Assembly (NCBI RefSeq): GCF_014650335.1
Contig: NZ_BMUT01000018.1
Span: 52,985-116,984 of the forward strand
Length of the DNA: 64,000 bases
Origin: Streptomyces hiroshimensis
Lineage (GTDB): Bacteria; Actinomycetota; Actinomycetes; Streptomycetales; Streptomycetaceae
Direction of reading: 5' to 3'
Position numbers and translations under genes: made by a program. Of this stretch, positions 1 to 7,145 are shown piece by piece. Numbering within the stretch: the stretch's first letter is position 1; each line of letters opens with the position of its first letter. Below the pieces are notes generated by a model. It was not told where the DNA came from. It saw only the letters and a program-made list of their open reading frames with translations, and did no database searches.

Positions 1-1123
1 CGGGGCCTGCGGCCAGGTCGCCGCCCAGGAGACGGGCCCGTTCGCGCAGGCCCGCCAGCCCGTGGCCGCCCGCCGCCTCTGCCGCGGCCGGCTTCCGCCC
101 GCTGCGGACCTCGACCACCAGGCAGGTGTGGTCGTCCACCGACTCGACCCGCACTTCTACGGGCCGGGCGGGATCGCCGTGGCGCCTGACGTTGGTCAGG
201 GCCTCCTGGACGGTGCGGTAGGCGGCCAGCTCCACGGCGGCGGGCCAGCGGACCCCTGTTCCCGGCTCCACGACGGCCCGGACCGGGAGTCCGCTGCGTT
301 CGGCCAGCGCCGCAATGTCGGCGAGCCGGCGCACGGAAGGGGTGGCGTCCTCCTCGGCCCTGGGGCTGCGGAGCACTCCGACGGTGTGGCGGACCTCGTC
401 GAGGGCGCGCACGCTGAGTTCACGGATGAGATCGGCTTCCTTCCGTACGGCCGGGTCGGCGCTGCCCTGTGCCAGCGCTGCGGCCCGTACGGCGATCAGG
501 CTCATCTCGTGGCCGACCACGTCGTGCATCTCGCGGGCCAGGGCGGCCCGTTCCCGCGCCGCCACGGCCTTGTGCTCCGCCGCCCGCTCCCGGTCCCGGC
601 ACCGCGCCAGCTCCAGCAGTTGCTCCGCGATCCGGCGCCGGGAGCGCAGGAGCCGGCCGAGGACGACGGGGCCCGCGCCGACCAGGGCGCAGTAGACCTC
701 GGCCCGGAGCCAGTTGCCCGTCTCGGGGAACGGGCCGCCGAAGAGAGTCCAGTCCAGCAGCACGGCGGCGGAGACGCACAGGCCGCTCAGGGCCGCCGTC
801 ACTTCGGAGGCGACGACGGCCACCCGTACCAGCGCGATCATGGCGGCGAGCCACATGCCGCCGACCGTGAGCGCCGGGAGGGTCAGGAGCAGGACGGTCA
901 GGGGCCGTCTGCGGCGCCAGGGCAGGGCCGCGAGGGCGAGCAGCGAGAGGCCGACGACGGCCGGGTGCTCGATGCGCGAGCCGAGCAGCGTCACGAGGTC
1001 GCTGCAGGCCAGGGCCAGGACCGCGCCTTCCACCAGCGGGCCCGGCGGCCGGAACCGGGCCAGGGCCTGCCGCGCCCGCTGCGCTCGCCGCAGGATTCCG
1101 GTGGGCTCAGCGGCGGCGCTCAC
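1..1123 (-). CDS. Two-component sensor histidine kinase (partial, C-terminus beyond window)
   Basis: Reads leftwards off the window edge; 374 codons are visible. The GTG start at 1123 overlaps the TGA of the response regulator (GTGA), so the pair is translationally coupled. The first 130 or so residues are hydrophobic with four to six membrane segments. A HisKA_3-type dimerisation/phosphoacceptor motif REMHDVVGHE follows near residue 195, His in MHD being the predicted phosphorylation site. An HATPase_c N-box (EALTNVRRHG) and a G-box (GHGLAGLRERA) lie close to the visible end. This is the NarL/DesK-class membrane kinase architecture. The last gene seen in the SDP-like operon, it probably senses the toxin, envelope stress or a peptide and controls this operon; that target is inference. 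Only the last few residues are likely missing. Confidence 0.9.
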   Translation of the reverse strand, partial: MSAAAEPTGILRRAQRARQALARFRPPGPLVEGAVLALACSDLVTLLGSRIEHPAVVGLSLLALAALPWRRRRPLTVLLLTLPALTVGGMWLAAMIALVRVAVVASEVTAALSGLCVSAAVLLDWTLFGGPFPETGNWLRAEVYCALVGAGPVVLGRLLRSRRRIAEQLLELARCRDRERAAEHKAVAARERAALAREMHDVVGHEMSLIAVRAAALAQGSADPAVRKEADLIRELSVRALDEVRHTVGVLRSPRAEEDATPSVRRLADIAALAERSGLPVRAVVEPGTGVRWPAAVELAAYRTVQEALTNVRRHGDPARPVEVRVESVDDHTCLVVEVRSGRKPAAAEAAGGHGLAGLRERARLLGGDLAAGP

Positions 1124-1851
1124 CGCCCGTGGGAGGCGAGGTCCGCTGCTGAGCCCACGAGCCCGGACTGCCAGGCGATGACCGCCGCACGAACCCGGTT
1201 GTCGGTACCGAGCTTGGCGAGCACGGTGCTCACGTGCTCCTTGACCGTGCCGGGGCTGAGGTGCAGTTCCGTGGCGATCTCGCGGTTGGACAGCCCGGCA
1301 CCGAGGAGTGCCAGCACTTCCCGCTCACGCGGCGTCAGCTGGGCCACCCGTTCGTCGGCGTCGGCCACCGCCGGCTGCGGGGCCGGCGTCTCGGCCTTTC
1401 CTCCTTCACGTCCTCTTTCACGCTCGCCGGTCAGCGAGGAAACGTATCCCTCGACGACCGAGCGGGCGACCGACGGGGACAGGGCGCTGCCCCCGGCGGC
1501 CGCCGCCCGTACCGCCCGGGCCAGGTAGGCGGGGTCGCTGTCCTTGAGCAGGAATCCGTCCGCGCCGGCCTGCAGGGCCCGGGCCACGTAGGCGTCGCTG
1601 TCGAAGGAGGTCAGCATCAGCACGGACGGCGCGCCCGGGCGGCCCTTGACGTCTTCGAGGACGGCCAGGCCGTCGCGGTCCGGCATCCGGATGTCGAGCA
1701 GGACGACATCCGGTGCGCTCTCGGCTATCGCCGCCGGCGCTTCGGTCGCCGTGCACTCCCCCACGACCGTGATGTCGTCCGCGGTGTGCAGGACCATCCG
1801 CAGCCCTGTCCGGAACAGTTCCTCGTCGTCGACGATCAGCACGCGTATCAC
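1120..1851 (-). CDS. NarL/FixJ-family response regulator
   Basis: 243 residues. An N-terminal receiver domain carries the acidic pair D8-D9, phosphoacceptor D53 (LLDIRMPD) and conserved K103 (FLLKDSD). A charged linker (about 140-165) leads to a LuxR-type helix-turn-helix (LTPREREVLALL through TVKEHVSTVLAKL, about 172-215). It is the cognate partner of the overlapping kinase downstream. It begins 50 bp after the ABC permease gene, and a perfect inverted repeat lies in that gap, so it may have its own promoter or be separately regulated from the toxin genes. Likely target: the sdp-like/ABC operon (inference from position). Confidence 0.95.
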   Translation of the reverse strand: MIRVLIVDDEELFRTGLRMVLHTADDITVVGECTATEAPAAIAESAPDVVLLDIRMPDRDGLAVLEDVKGRPGAPSVLMLTSFDSDAYVARALQAGADGFLLKDSDPAYLARAVRAAAAGGSALSPSVARSVVEGYVSSLTGERERGREGGKAETPAPQPAVADADERVAQLTPREREVLALLGAGLSNREIATELHLSPGTVKEHVSTVLAKLGTDNRVRAAVIAWQSGLVGSAADLASHGR

Positions 1852-1870
1852 TGCGTTCCTCCCCCGTGTT

Positions 1871-1895
1871 CGTCCCGAGGATATCCCTCGGGACG
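1871..1895. promoter_or_regulatory. Perfect inverted repeat between ABC permease and response regulator
   Basis: Arms CGTCCCGAGG (1871-1880) and CCTCGGGACG (1886-1895) are perfectly complementary around a 5-base spacer. The repeat fills the only sizeable gap in the lower half of the operon and sits just upstream of the response-regulator start (1851). No T-run follows, so it could be an operator, an RNA-processing hairpin or an attenuating terminator that sets lower expression of the two-component genes. Confidence 0.55.
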
Positions 1896-1900
1896 AGGGG

Positions 1901-2689
1901 TCATTCGAGGACGCGGTCCGCCTTGAAGACGAGGGGAACGGCGGTGAGCAGGGCGGCGGCCAGGGTCAGGGAGCCGCCCGCGTACCAGGTGGTGACCTCG
2001 GTGTACTTTCCCGGCGCCAGCGTGACGGCCAGGGTGGTGCCGAGCGCGGGCAGCAGTGCCACGGCCCGGACGAGCCCGCCGTTGAGGCCGGCGGTGGCGC
2101 GCAGGCCGGCCGGGTAGAGGAAGGCCGTGAAGACCGTCACCGACGCCGCCCAGAGCATGGAGCCCACCGGGACCAGGGCGCCCAGCAGGACGTAGCCGGT
2201 GGTGAGGTGCACGTGGCCGCCGCCGGCGGTGAGCACGGCCCAGGCCGGGCCGGTGAACGCCGCGACCAGGACGAGCCATGCGAGCAGCGCGGCGGCCAGG
2301 GCGGTGCCGGTGTAGGCGAGGAAGACCGCGCGGAGCCGTACGGGCGTGGCCAGCAGCGCCTCCATGACCCCGCTGGTGAGGTCTCCGGCGACGACGGCTC
2401 TGCTGATGGAGAGGGTGATCAGGGCGGCGGCCACGCCCAGCAGGGTGGGAGCCGACAGCAGGGCGGTGCTCAGGGCCGCGCCGGTGGCGTCGTGCAGGCC
2501 GGTCACCGAGGCGAGGTCGCTGGAGGCCGCGGTGACGCTGCCGTGGATGCCCTCGGGGTAGACCCGGGGCAGGACCAGCAGCAGGAGGACGAGTCCGAGG
2601 CCCGCGCCGAGCGGGACCAGGACGATGTGCTTGCCCTGGTGCCGCCGGGTGCGGGACGCCAGGGCCCGGGCGAGCGGTCCCGCGTTCAT
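1901..2689 (-). CDS. ABC-2 type transporter permease
   Basis: 262 residues with about six hydrophobic segments (for example HIVLVPLGAGLGLVLLLLVL near the N-terminus, and stretches near 85, 130, 165 and 240). The segment ISRAVVAGDLTSGVMEALLATP resembles the cytoplasmic loop of ABC-2 exporter permeases, where the ATPase docks. The ATG overlaps the ATPase stop (ATGA). With the ATPase it forms an exporter. Placed directly behind sdp-like toxin genes, the pair may export the peptide or remove it from the membrane as an immunity transporter, as many bacteriocin ABC-2 systems do. The substrate is inferred from context only. Confidence 0.9.
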   Translation of the reverse strand: MNAGPLARALASRTRRHQGKHIVLVPLGAGLGLVLLLLVLPRVYPEGIHGSVTAASSDLASVTGLHDATGAALSTALLSAPTLLGVAAALITLSISRAVVAGDLTSGVMEALLATPVRLRAVFLAYTGTALAAALLAWLVLVAAFTGPAWAVLTAGGGHVHLTTGYVLLGALVPVGSMLWAASVTVFTAFLYPAGLRATAGLNGGLVRAVALLPALGTTLAVTLAPGKYTEVTTWYAGGSLTLAAALLTAVPLVFKADRVLE

Positions 2690-3543
2690 GACACTCCCCC
2701 GAGGAGCCGGTGGACGGTGGTTTCGGTGTCGGCCCGTACGGGGCGGATGTCGGAGACGGTGACGCCGTCGCGGACGAGTCCGGCCACGACGTCACCGATC
2801 GTCGTGTCCGGGCCCACCTCGACCGGTGTCCAGCCGTCCTCCCGGGTCGAGGCGGCGGAGGGCGTGCGGCGCAGTTCGAAGCCGGGCTCCCGGTCGGCTT
2901 CGGCGGGCAGGGAGGCGATGGTGCCGTCCTTGAGTACGAGGATGCCGGAGGCGAGCGTCAGCGCCTCGGGCACGCTGTGGGTGGAGTAGAGGACGGTGCG
3001 GTCCGCGGCCCAGTCCCGTACCAGCTCCCGGGTGGCGGCCGCGCTGACCGGGTCGAGGCCGGTGAGCGGCTCGTCCAGGAGCAGCACCTGAGGATCGGTC
3101 AGGAGCAGCCGGGCGAGGTCGGCCCGCTGGAGCTGGCCTCTGCTGAGCCGGGCGGTGCGGCGGCCGAGGAGCGCGGCGATGTCGAAGCGCTCGGCGGCGC
3201 CGGCGATGCGCCGTGCCCGTTCGTCCCGGGGCAGGCCCTGGATGGTGGCCCAGAAGTCCAGGTTGTCCCGGACGGTGAGCTGGGGGGCGAGCGCGGCGCG
3301 GTGCGAGAGCATGCCGATGCGTCGTTTGGCGTCCGGGTCCTCGGCGATGTCCGTGCCGTCCACGCGGACGCGTCCGCTCAGGGGAGGCAGGATGCCGGCG
3401 AGCGTGCGCATCAGGGTGGTCTTGCCGGCCCCGTTGCGGCCCAGCAGGACGTGGACCCCGGGCGCGAGGGCGAGGTCGAGGGGGGCGGTCACCGGCCGCC
3501 GGCGGTAGCCGGCGACGACCTGCTCCAGACGTACCTCGCTCAT
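2686..3543 (-). CDS. ABC transporter ATP-binding protein
   Basis: 285 residues. Walker A GRNGAGKTT (35-43), ABC signature LSRGQLQR (133-140, with R where G is usual in LSGGQ), Walker B VLLLDEP (153-159), D-loop and switch His189 (YSTHS). About 80 residues beyond the core may form a short regulatory tail. The start ATG overlaps the stop of the upstream 66-residue gene, and the stop overlaps the permease start, so the three genes are translationally coupled. Drives the adjacent ABC-2 permease. Confidence 0.95.
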   Translation of the reverse strand: MSEVRLEQVVAGYRRRPVTAPLDLALAPGVHVLLGRNGAGKTTLMRTLAGILPPLSGRVRVDGTDIAEDPDAKRRIGMLSHRAALAPQLTVRDNLDFWATIQGLPRDERARRIAGAAERFDIAALLGRRTARLSRGQLQRADLARLLLTDPQVLLLDEPLTGLDPVSAAATRELVRDWAADRTVLYSTHSVPEALTLASGILVLKDGTIASLPAEADREPGFELRRTPSAASTREDGWTPVEVGPDTTIGDVVAGLVRDGVTVSDIRPVRADTETTVHRLLGGVS

Positions 3544-3740
3544 GCGTCTCCGAACAGCTCACGGCGCTGAGCGGGCGTCAGCTGTGTCTCGTCGGTGCGG
3601 CGCAGGAGGGACACGTGCCGGCCGACCGGGCACCAGCCCAGCCGGCGGGGTCCGAGCTTGATGGTGGTCACAGAGGCACCGTGGACCCAGGTGCCCCAGC
3701 GGACGTGGCCTTTGCCGCATTCGATGATCGTGTCTGCCAT
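3540..3740 (-). CDS. Small Cys/His protein of the SDP-like operon, possible zinc ribbon
   Basis: 66 residues. The ATG at 3740 has a good ribosome site (GGAG eight bases upstream) and lies inside the 3' end of the sdpB-like frame (73-base overlap). Two knuckle-like pairs, CGKGH (8-12) and CPVGRH (37-42), could bind one zinc ion. The protein is basic in the middle (KLGPRRLGW) with no membrane segment or signal peptide. Its stop overlaps the ABC ATPase start. The function is unknown to me; between toxin-maturation genes and the exporter it could be an immunity, regulatory or maturation factor. Confidence 0.75.
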   Translation of the reverse strand: MADTIIECGKGHVRWGTWVHGASVTTIKLGPRRLGWCPVGRHVSLLRRTDETQLTPAQRRELFGDA

Positions 3741-4654
3741 TTCCGGGGCTCCTTGCGTTGTGGGGGTGTGCGGGAGGAGTCGGCGAGGGGAGTGCGGTCG
3801 GGAGCGGCGGCGACCGCGGCGCATCCGATCATGATGAGGCTGAAGCTCCACAGCCCGATGGTCGCGACGATGCTCGCGTGCAGCAGGACGTCGAGCCCGA
3901 AGGCGGCCTTGCGCCACCGCTCCGGGCCGAGCAGGAACGCCGCGATCACCAGCTCGATGATGATCCCTCCCCAGGTCAACAGACCGAGGGTAAGACCGTG
4001 TTCGGACAGCCACAGCGCCGGGGTCGTGAACGGCTCGGCGGCCCCGAAGATCGGGTCGCGCAGGATGTAGTACTCGGCGGATCCGTTGAGCCAGTCCGGT
4101 ACGCCGAACTTGCTGACGCCGCTCTGCACGTACAGGATCACCAGCTGGATGCGCAGGGCCCAGAACGCCGCGAAGGCGGTGCCGCGTGCGGTCGGTCCGA
4201 TCGGTGTGGCGGGGCGCTGCCAGTGCCAGCGCCGGTCGTCGGCCATGCCCATGGGGATCAGCAGCAGGCCGGCGATGCGGGCGATGGCTTCTCCGCCGTC
4301 GGGCAGGGCGATGCTGACGCCGATCGAGTACAGCAGCCAGGCGTGGATCCACACCGTCCAGCGCGGGCGGTAGCCGCTGGCGACGACGGCCAGCAGGGCG
4401 ACCATGATCCAGCGGCGCCACTCCTGGCTCACCGCCTCTCCGCCGACGCAGTAGGCGGAGACTGCCAGGGCCTTCTGGCAGTGGGGGTACGGGGCTTCGT
4501 TGAGGAGCGGGTGGAGCAGGGCGGCCGTGGGGGTGAGCGCCAGGGTGATCAGGTGGGCCGTGGCGATGAGGGTGCGGCCCCAGCCGAACCAGGGGGTCCG
4601 GGGGTCGAACCGGCTCAGGGCCCGGTCCAGGGCCGAGGCGGGCCGGTCAGCCAT
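3668..4654 (-). CDS. sdpB: SdpB-like HTTM-domain membrane protein (toxin maturation)
   Basis: 328 residues, close to the 323 of Bacillus subtilis SdpB. It has eight or so hydrophobic segments and the family motif around VQSGVSKFGVPDWLNGSAEY (about residues 180-200), typical of SdpB/HTTM (vitamin-K-carboxylase-like) membrane proteins. In the Bacillus system SdpA and SdpB are both needed to mature pro-SdpC into the SDP toxin; I infer the same role here. The ATG overlaps the SdpA stop by 8 bases. The last 24 or so codons overlap the next small gene in another frame and encode a low-complexity charged tail, so the functional protein may effectively end near the last membrane segment. Confidence 0.88.
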   Translation of the reverse strand: MADRPASALDRALSRFDPRTPWFGWGRTLIATAHLITLALTPTAALLHPLLNEAPYPHCQKALAVSAYCVGGEAVSQEWRRWIMVALLAVVASGYRPRWTVWIHAWLLYSIGVSIALPDGGEAIARIAGLLLIPMGMADDRRWHWQRPATPIGPTARGTAFAAFWALRIQLVILYVQSGVSKFGVPDWLNGSAEYYILRDPIFGAAEPFTTPALWLSEHGLTLGLLTWGGIIIELVIAAFLLGPERWRKAAFGLDVLLHASIVATIGLWSFSLIMIGCAAVAAAPDRTPLADSSRTPPQRKEPRKWQTRSSNAAKATSAGAPGSTVPL

Positions 4655-5246
4655 GGCAGGTGATCCTCAGGTGCACGGTGCGGGTGATGTGTGACGTATC
4701 GGGTGAGAGGTCGCGGTAGGCCCAGGGCACGGGACGTTCGTTGGTCATGACGACGTCACCGCAGAGGGTGGGCAGGGGCGACTTGTTGGTCACGGCGTGG
4801 GCCGGGCGGGCCGCGGCCTCGCGCAGGCACGCCTCGTTCGTGTCCTGGCAGGGCTCCCAGTCGGGCACGGCGGCGTTGAGGAGCGCCTCTTCGGGGCCCT
4901 GGGCCCGCTGGCGGCGGGAGAGGCCGAAGAGGTTGGAGGCCCTTCCCTGGGGGGTCATCGAGAGGTTGCCGGGTGCGTCGTCGCCGTGCGGCCGGTAGGC
5001 ACCCATCTGCTCGCTCTGCGGCGACTTGGTGAAGAAGGCCCATCCCTGCGGGACGAAGGCCGAGGAGTAGAACTTGGCGGTCGGCGCCCAGGAGGGCGTC
5101 GTGACGTTGTTCGGCAGGGCGAAGTAGACGGAGGCGGCCATGACGGCCAGCAGGGCGGCGAACGTTCTGATGAAGGCACCCCGTTGCCGGGCCGCGTCGT
5201 CCGCGGCCCGGCAGCCGGAGTCCTGTGAGGAGTCGTGCTGGAGCAT
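4647..5246 (-). CDS. sdpA: SdpA-like protein (SDP toxin maturation)
   Basis: 199 residues. A cytoplasmic N-terminus with two cysteines, one membrane segment (about 27-46, ending SVYFALPNNV), then an extracytoplasmic domain with the family-like motif PQGWAFFTKSPQ (about 68-79) and a C-terminal LCGDVVMTNERPVPWAYRD. Four cysteines in the outer domain could form disulphides. It starts 3 bases after the toxin-precursor stop and overlaps sdpB. SdpA in Bacillus is required, with SdpB, for post-translational processing of SdpC; the same role is inferred. Confidence 0.85.
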   Translation of the reverse strand: MLQHDSSQDSGCRAADDAARQRGAFIRTFAALLAVMAASVYFALPNNVTTPSWAPTAKFYSSAFVPQGWAFFTKSPQSEQMGAYRPHGDDAPGNLSMTPQGRASNLFGLSRRQRAQGPEEALLNAAVPDWEPCQDTNEACLREAAARPAHAVTNKSPLPTLCGDVVMTNERPVPWAYRDLSPDTSHITRTVHLRITCHG

Positions 5247-5249
5247 GGT

Positions 5250-5858
5250 TTACAGAGCGCGAGCCACCGAGGCCGCCATGGCCTGCTTGGTGAACTGCGA
5301 GGTGTCGTCCGCGGAGCGGTAGGCGACCACGAAGACCACGCCGACCTCGGCGACCGCCGCGACGGTCGTGGCGACGGTGCCGGTCTGGACGACGGCCTGC
5401 TGGGTCTTGAACCACCAGGAGCCCAGCGCCACGGCGTCGGCGCGGTTGCCCTTGCCGTTGCTCACCGCCTGCACGTCGGCGGACAGGGTGGTGAGGGCCT
5501 TCTCGACCTTGTAGGGGTTGCCGCTCTGCACGTTCTGCGTGACCGCCTGGTGGAAGGCCGGGTCGGTCTTGCGCAGCGCGGAGGTCAGGCTCGCCACGCG
5601 GGCGGCGTCCACCTTCTGCTGGGGGATGCCGAACTTCTTGAGGACCTCGGGGTGCTCGGTCGCCGCGCGCCCGGAGCCGAGGGTGAACAGGCCGACGATC
5701 TCCTCGTCGGTGTACCTGGCCTTCTGCGCGGCCTTGACCGTGCTCTTCTCGGCAGGCTCCGCGGCCTGGGCGGCCGGCGCGAGCGTGGCCATTACGGCGG
5801 CGGCGGTGGCGGCGCTGACAACGGCCGTCGTGGTGCGCCGGAGCGCCTTGCTCTTCAT
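5250..5858 (-). CDS. sdpC: SdpC-like antimicrobial peptide precursor
   Basis: 202 residues from the ATG at 5858 (203 in Bacillus SdpC). I prefer this start over an in-frame upstream GTG because it gives a clean signal peptide: MKSKALRRTT, a hydrophobic Ala/Val core and AQAAEP cleavage site (about 32/33). The motif YTDEEIVGLFTLGSG (about 49-63) matches the SdpC-family start of the pro-domain. Near the C-terminus WWFKTQQAVVQTG leads into a hydrophobic stretch ending VGVVFVVAYR, the position of the released toxin in SdpC. Unlike the Bacillus toxin, which has a disulphide, this protein has no cysteine at all. First gene of the operon. The ribosome site is weak, only GGAT-like. Confidence 0.88.
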   Translation of the reverse strand: MKSKALRRTTTAVVSAATAAAVMATLAPAAQAAEPAEKSTVKAAQKARYTDEEIVGLFTLGSGRAATEHPEVLKKFGIPQQKVDAARVASLTSALRKTDPAFHQAVTQNVQSGNPYKVEKALTTLSADVQAVSNGKGNRADAVALGSWWFKTQQAVVQTGTVATTVAAVAEVGVVFVVAYRSADDTSQFTKQAMAASVARAL

Positions 5859-6021
5859 GTTGATATCCACGAATCGATCTTGTCCGGGGGGCGGTTGCCC
5901 CCACAACTGCCATCCGGCAGGCTGCCGAGTGGGGGGTGGTCCGGCCGCGGGCCCGTCCGGCGACAGCCCCCTGCCGGGGGCCTGGCGGCTGCGCCGTTCA
6001 TCGCTCTGCGTACGCGGGGTT

Positions 6022-6039
6022 CTGAGTACGCGTACTCAG
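6022..6039. promoter_or_regulatory. 18-bp perfect palindrome upstream of the SDP-like operon
   Basis: CTGAGTACGCGTACTCAG is a perfect uninterrupted palindrome lying between sdpC (start 5858) and the divergent gene at 6073. Its position 34 bases before the plus-strand start and about 165 bases before sdpC fits an operator for a dimeric regulator acting on one or both promoters. Confidence 0.55.
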
Positions 6040-6072
6040 GTGCCCTGCGGAGCTTTTGCGCACGATTGCCCC

Positions 6073-6999
6073 ATGGATCAAGTAGTCAGACGGTGGGCAC
6101 CGGTCGGTTTCCTCCTGGGCACGGCATGGCTGGCCGGGGCGCTGGTCGTGCCGCAGGTGTGGAGCGTCGGCGTGGTGTGGGCGTGGGCGGCGGGCTGGGG
6201 CGGCCTGGTGGCCGCGCTCGTTGCCGGGAGCGCGGCGATGGTCGCGTTGCTGTTCGCGGCCGGCCTGCCCGCCCGGGGCATGGCGCCCACGCCGCGTACG
6301 CTCCCCCGGCAACTGGGGTGGGCGATCACGGTGTTCCTGGTAGGAAGCGCCGGGGTCGCCCTCGGGTACCTCGCCCGGCGATCCGGGGACATCGGCCTGG
6401 GCGGCGATGCGACGCTCTTCCTGTGGTGCGGCGTGCCGTACGCCGCGGCCGCGGCGCTGTCCGTCCCCGGCCGGGCGGTACGCGCCGCAGCCGGAACGGC
6501 GATCGCCTGCACCGCAGCCTTCCTGGCATGGTCGGGGGACCAGGCGCACCGGAGCGAGGAGCTGGCCTCCCTGCTCAAGGACTCGCCGCTCCCCCGGGAG
6601 CGTCTCCTGCTGCCCGAGGCCCCTGACGGCTACGAGATCGACGAGGACAACGGCAGCATCTCGTCCCGGGGGTTCAGCCTCGGCTACCGCTACGCCGGAC
6701 GCGGCAAGGTGCGGCAGACGATCCAGTACGAGGTCTCGCCCGGCGACGTCTCCCCTTGCGCCGACGACAGGCGCCCCGGCCCCGCCACCTGCACCGACCT
6801 GGGCGGAGGCTTCACCAGCGCGGCCCGGACGCTGGGCGACGGCAGCCCCTCCACGGCACTGGCGCTGCGGCGCGACGGAGTCACCCTCACCGTCACCGTC
6901 TACGAACGGGTGGACATCTCGGAGCTGCGCCGCATGCTGGAGCGAGTCCACCCGGCCGGCGACGACGAGTTGCTGCTCGCCCTGCGCTTCACGCCGTAA
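6073..6999 (+). CDS. Membrane protein of unknown function with C-terminal soluble domain
   Basis: 308 residues from the ATG at 6073. Four or five hydrophobic segments fill residues 10-165. A soluble, probably extracytoplasmic, domain follows with two cysteines (CADDRRPGPATC) that may pair. The end (VTVYERVDISELRRMLERV) resembles small anti-sigma-like or lipoprotein-like folds only vaguely. I do not recognise a family. It is divergent from the SDP-like operon across a shared region with the 18-bp palindrome, so co-regulation, or a role as an immunity membrane protein like SdpI, is possible but unsupported by sequence. Confidence 0.8.
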   Translation: MDQVVRRWAPVGFLLGTAWLAGALVVPQVWSVGVVWAWAAGWGGLVAALVAGSAAMVALLFAAGLPARGMAPTPRTLPRQLGWAITVFLVGSAGVALGYLARRSGDIGLGGDATLFLWCGVPYAAAAALSVPGRAVRAAAGTAIACTAAFLAWSGDQAHRSEELASLLKDSPLPRERLLLPEAPDGYEIDEDNGSISSRGFSLGYRYAGRGKVRQTIQYEVSPGDVSPCADDRRPGPATCTDLGGGFTSAARTLGDGSPSTALALRRDGVTLTVTVYERVDISELRRMLERVHPAGDDELLLALRFTP

Positions 7000-7100
7000 C
7001 CGCCCAGGCCCCACAGCCGCGTAGCCGTTTCCCTCATGGGGGTGGTTTCGGTCCGGTCACGGAGCCGCTGTCCGCGTTCTTCCGATTGTCTCTCGAACAC

Positions 7101-7127
7101 CGCGTACGCAGCACCGCATACGCAGCA
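7101..7127 (+). repeat. Direct 13-bp repeat in the leader of the decarboxylase gene
   Basis: CGCGTACGCAGCA (7101-7113) is followed by CGCATACGCAGCA (7115-7127), one mismatch, 14-bp period. It lies 19-45 bases before the decarboxylase ATG, just before its purine-rich ribosome site, and could be a tandem regulator-binding site. Confidence 0.45.
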
Positions 7128-7145
7128 GAGAGGCAGAGGGGCGCC

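Noticed and set aside
62..1528. Long open frame on the plus strand opposite the kinase/regulator genes
   Set aside because: Composition is Arg/Gly/Pro-rich with no domain; it is the antisense shadow of two clear two-component genes with typical codon use.
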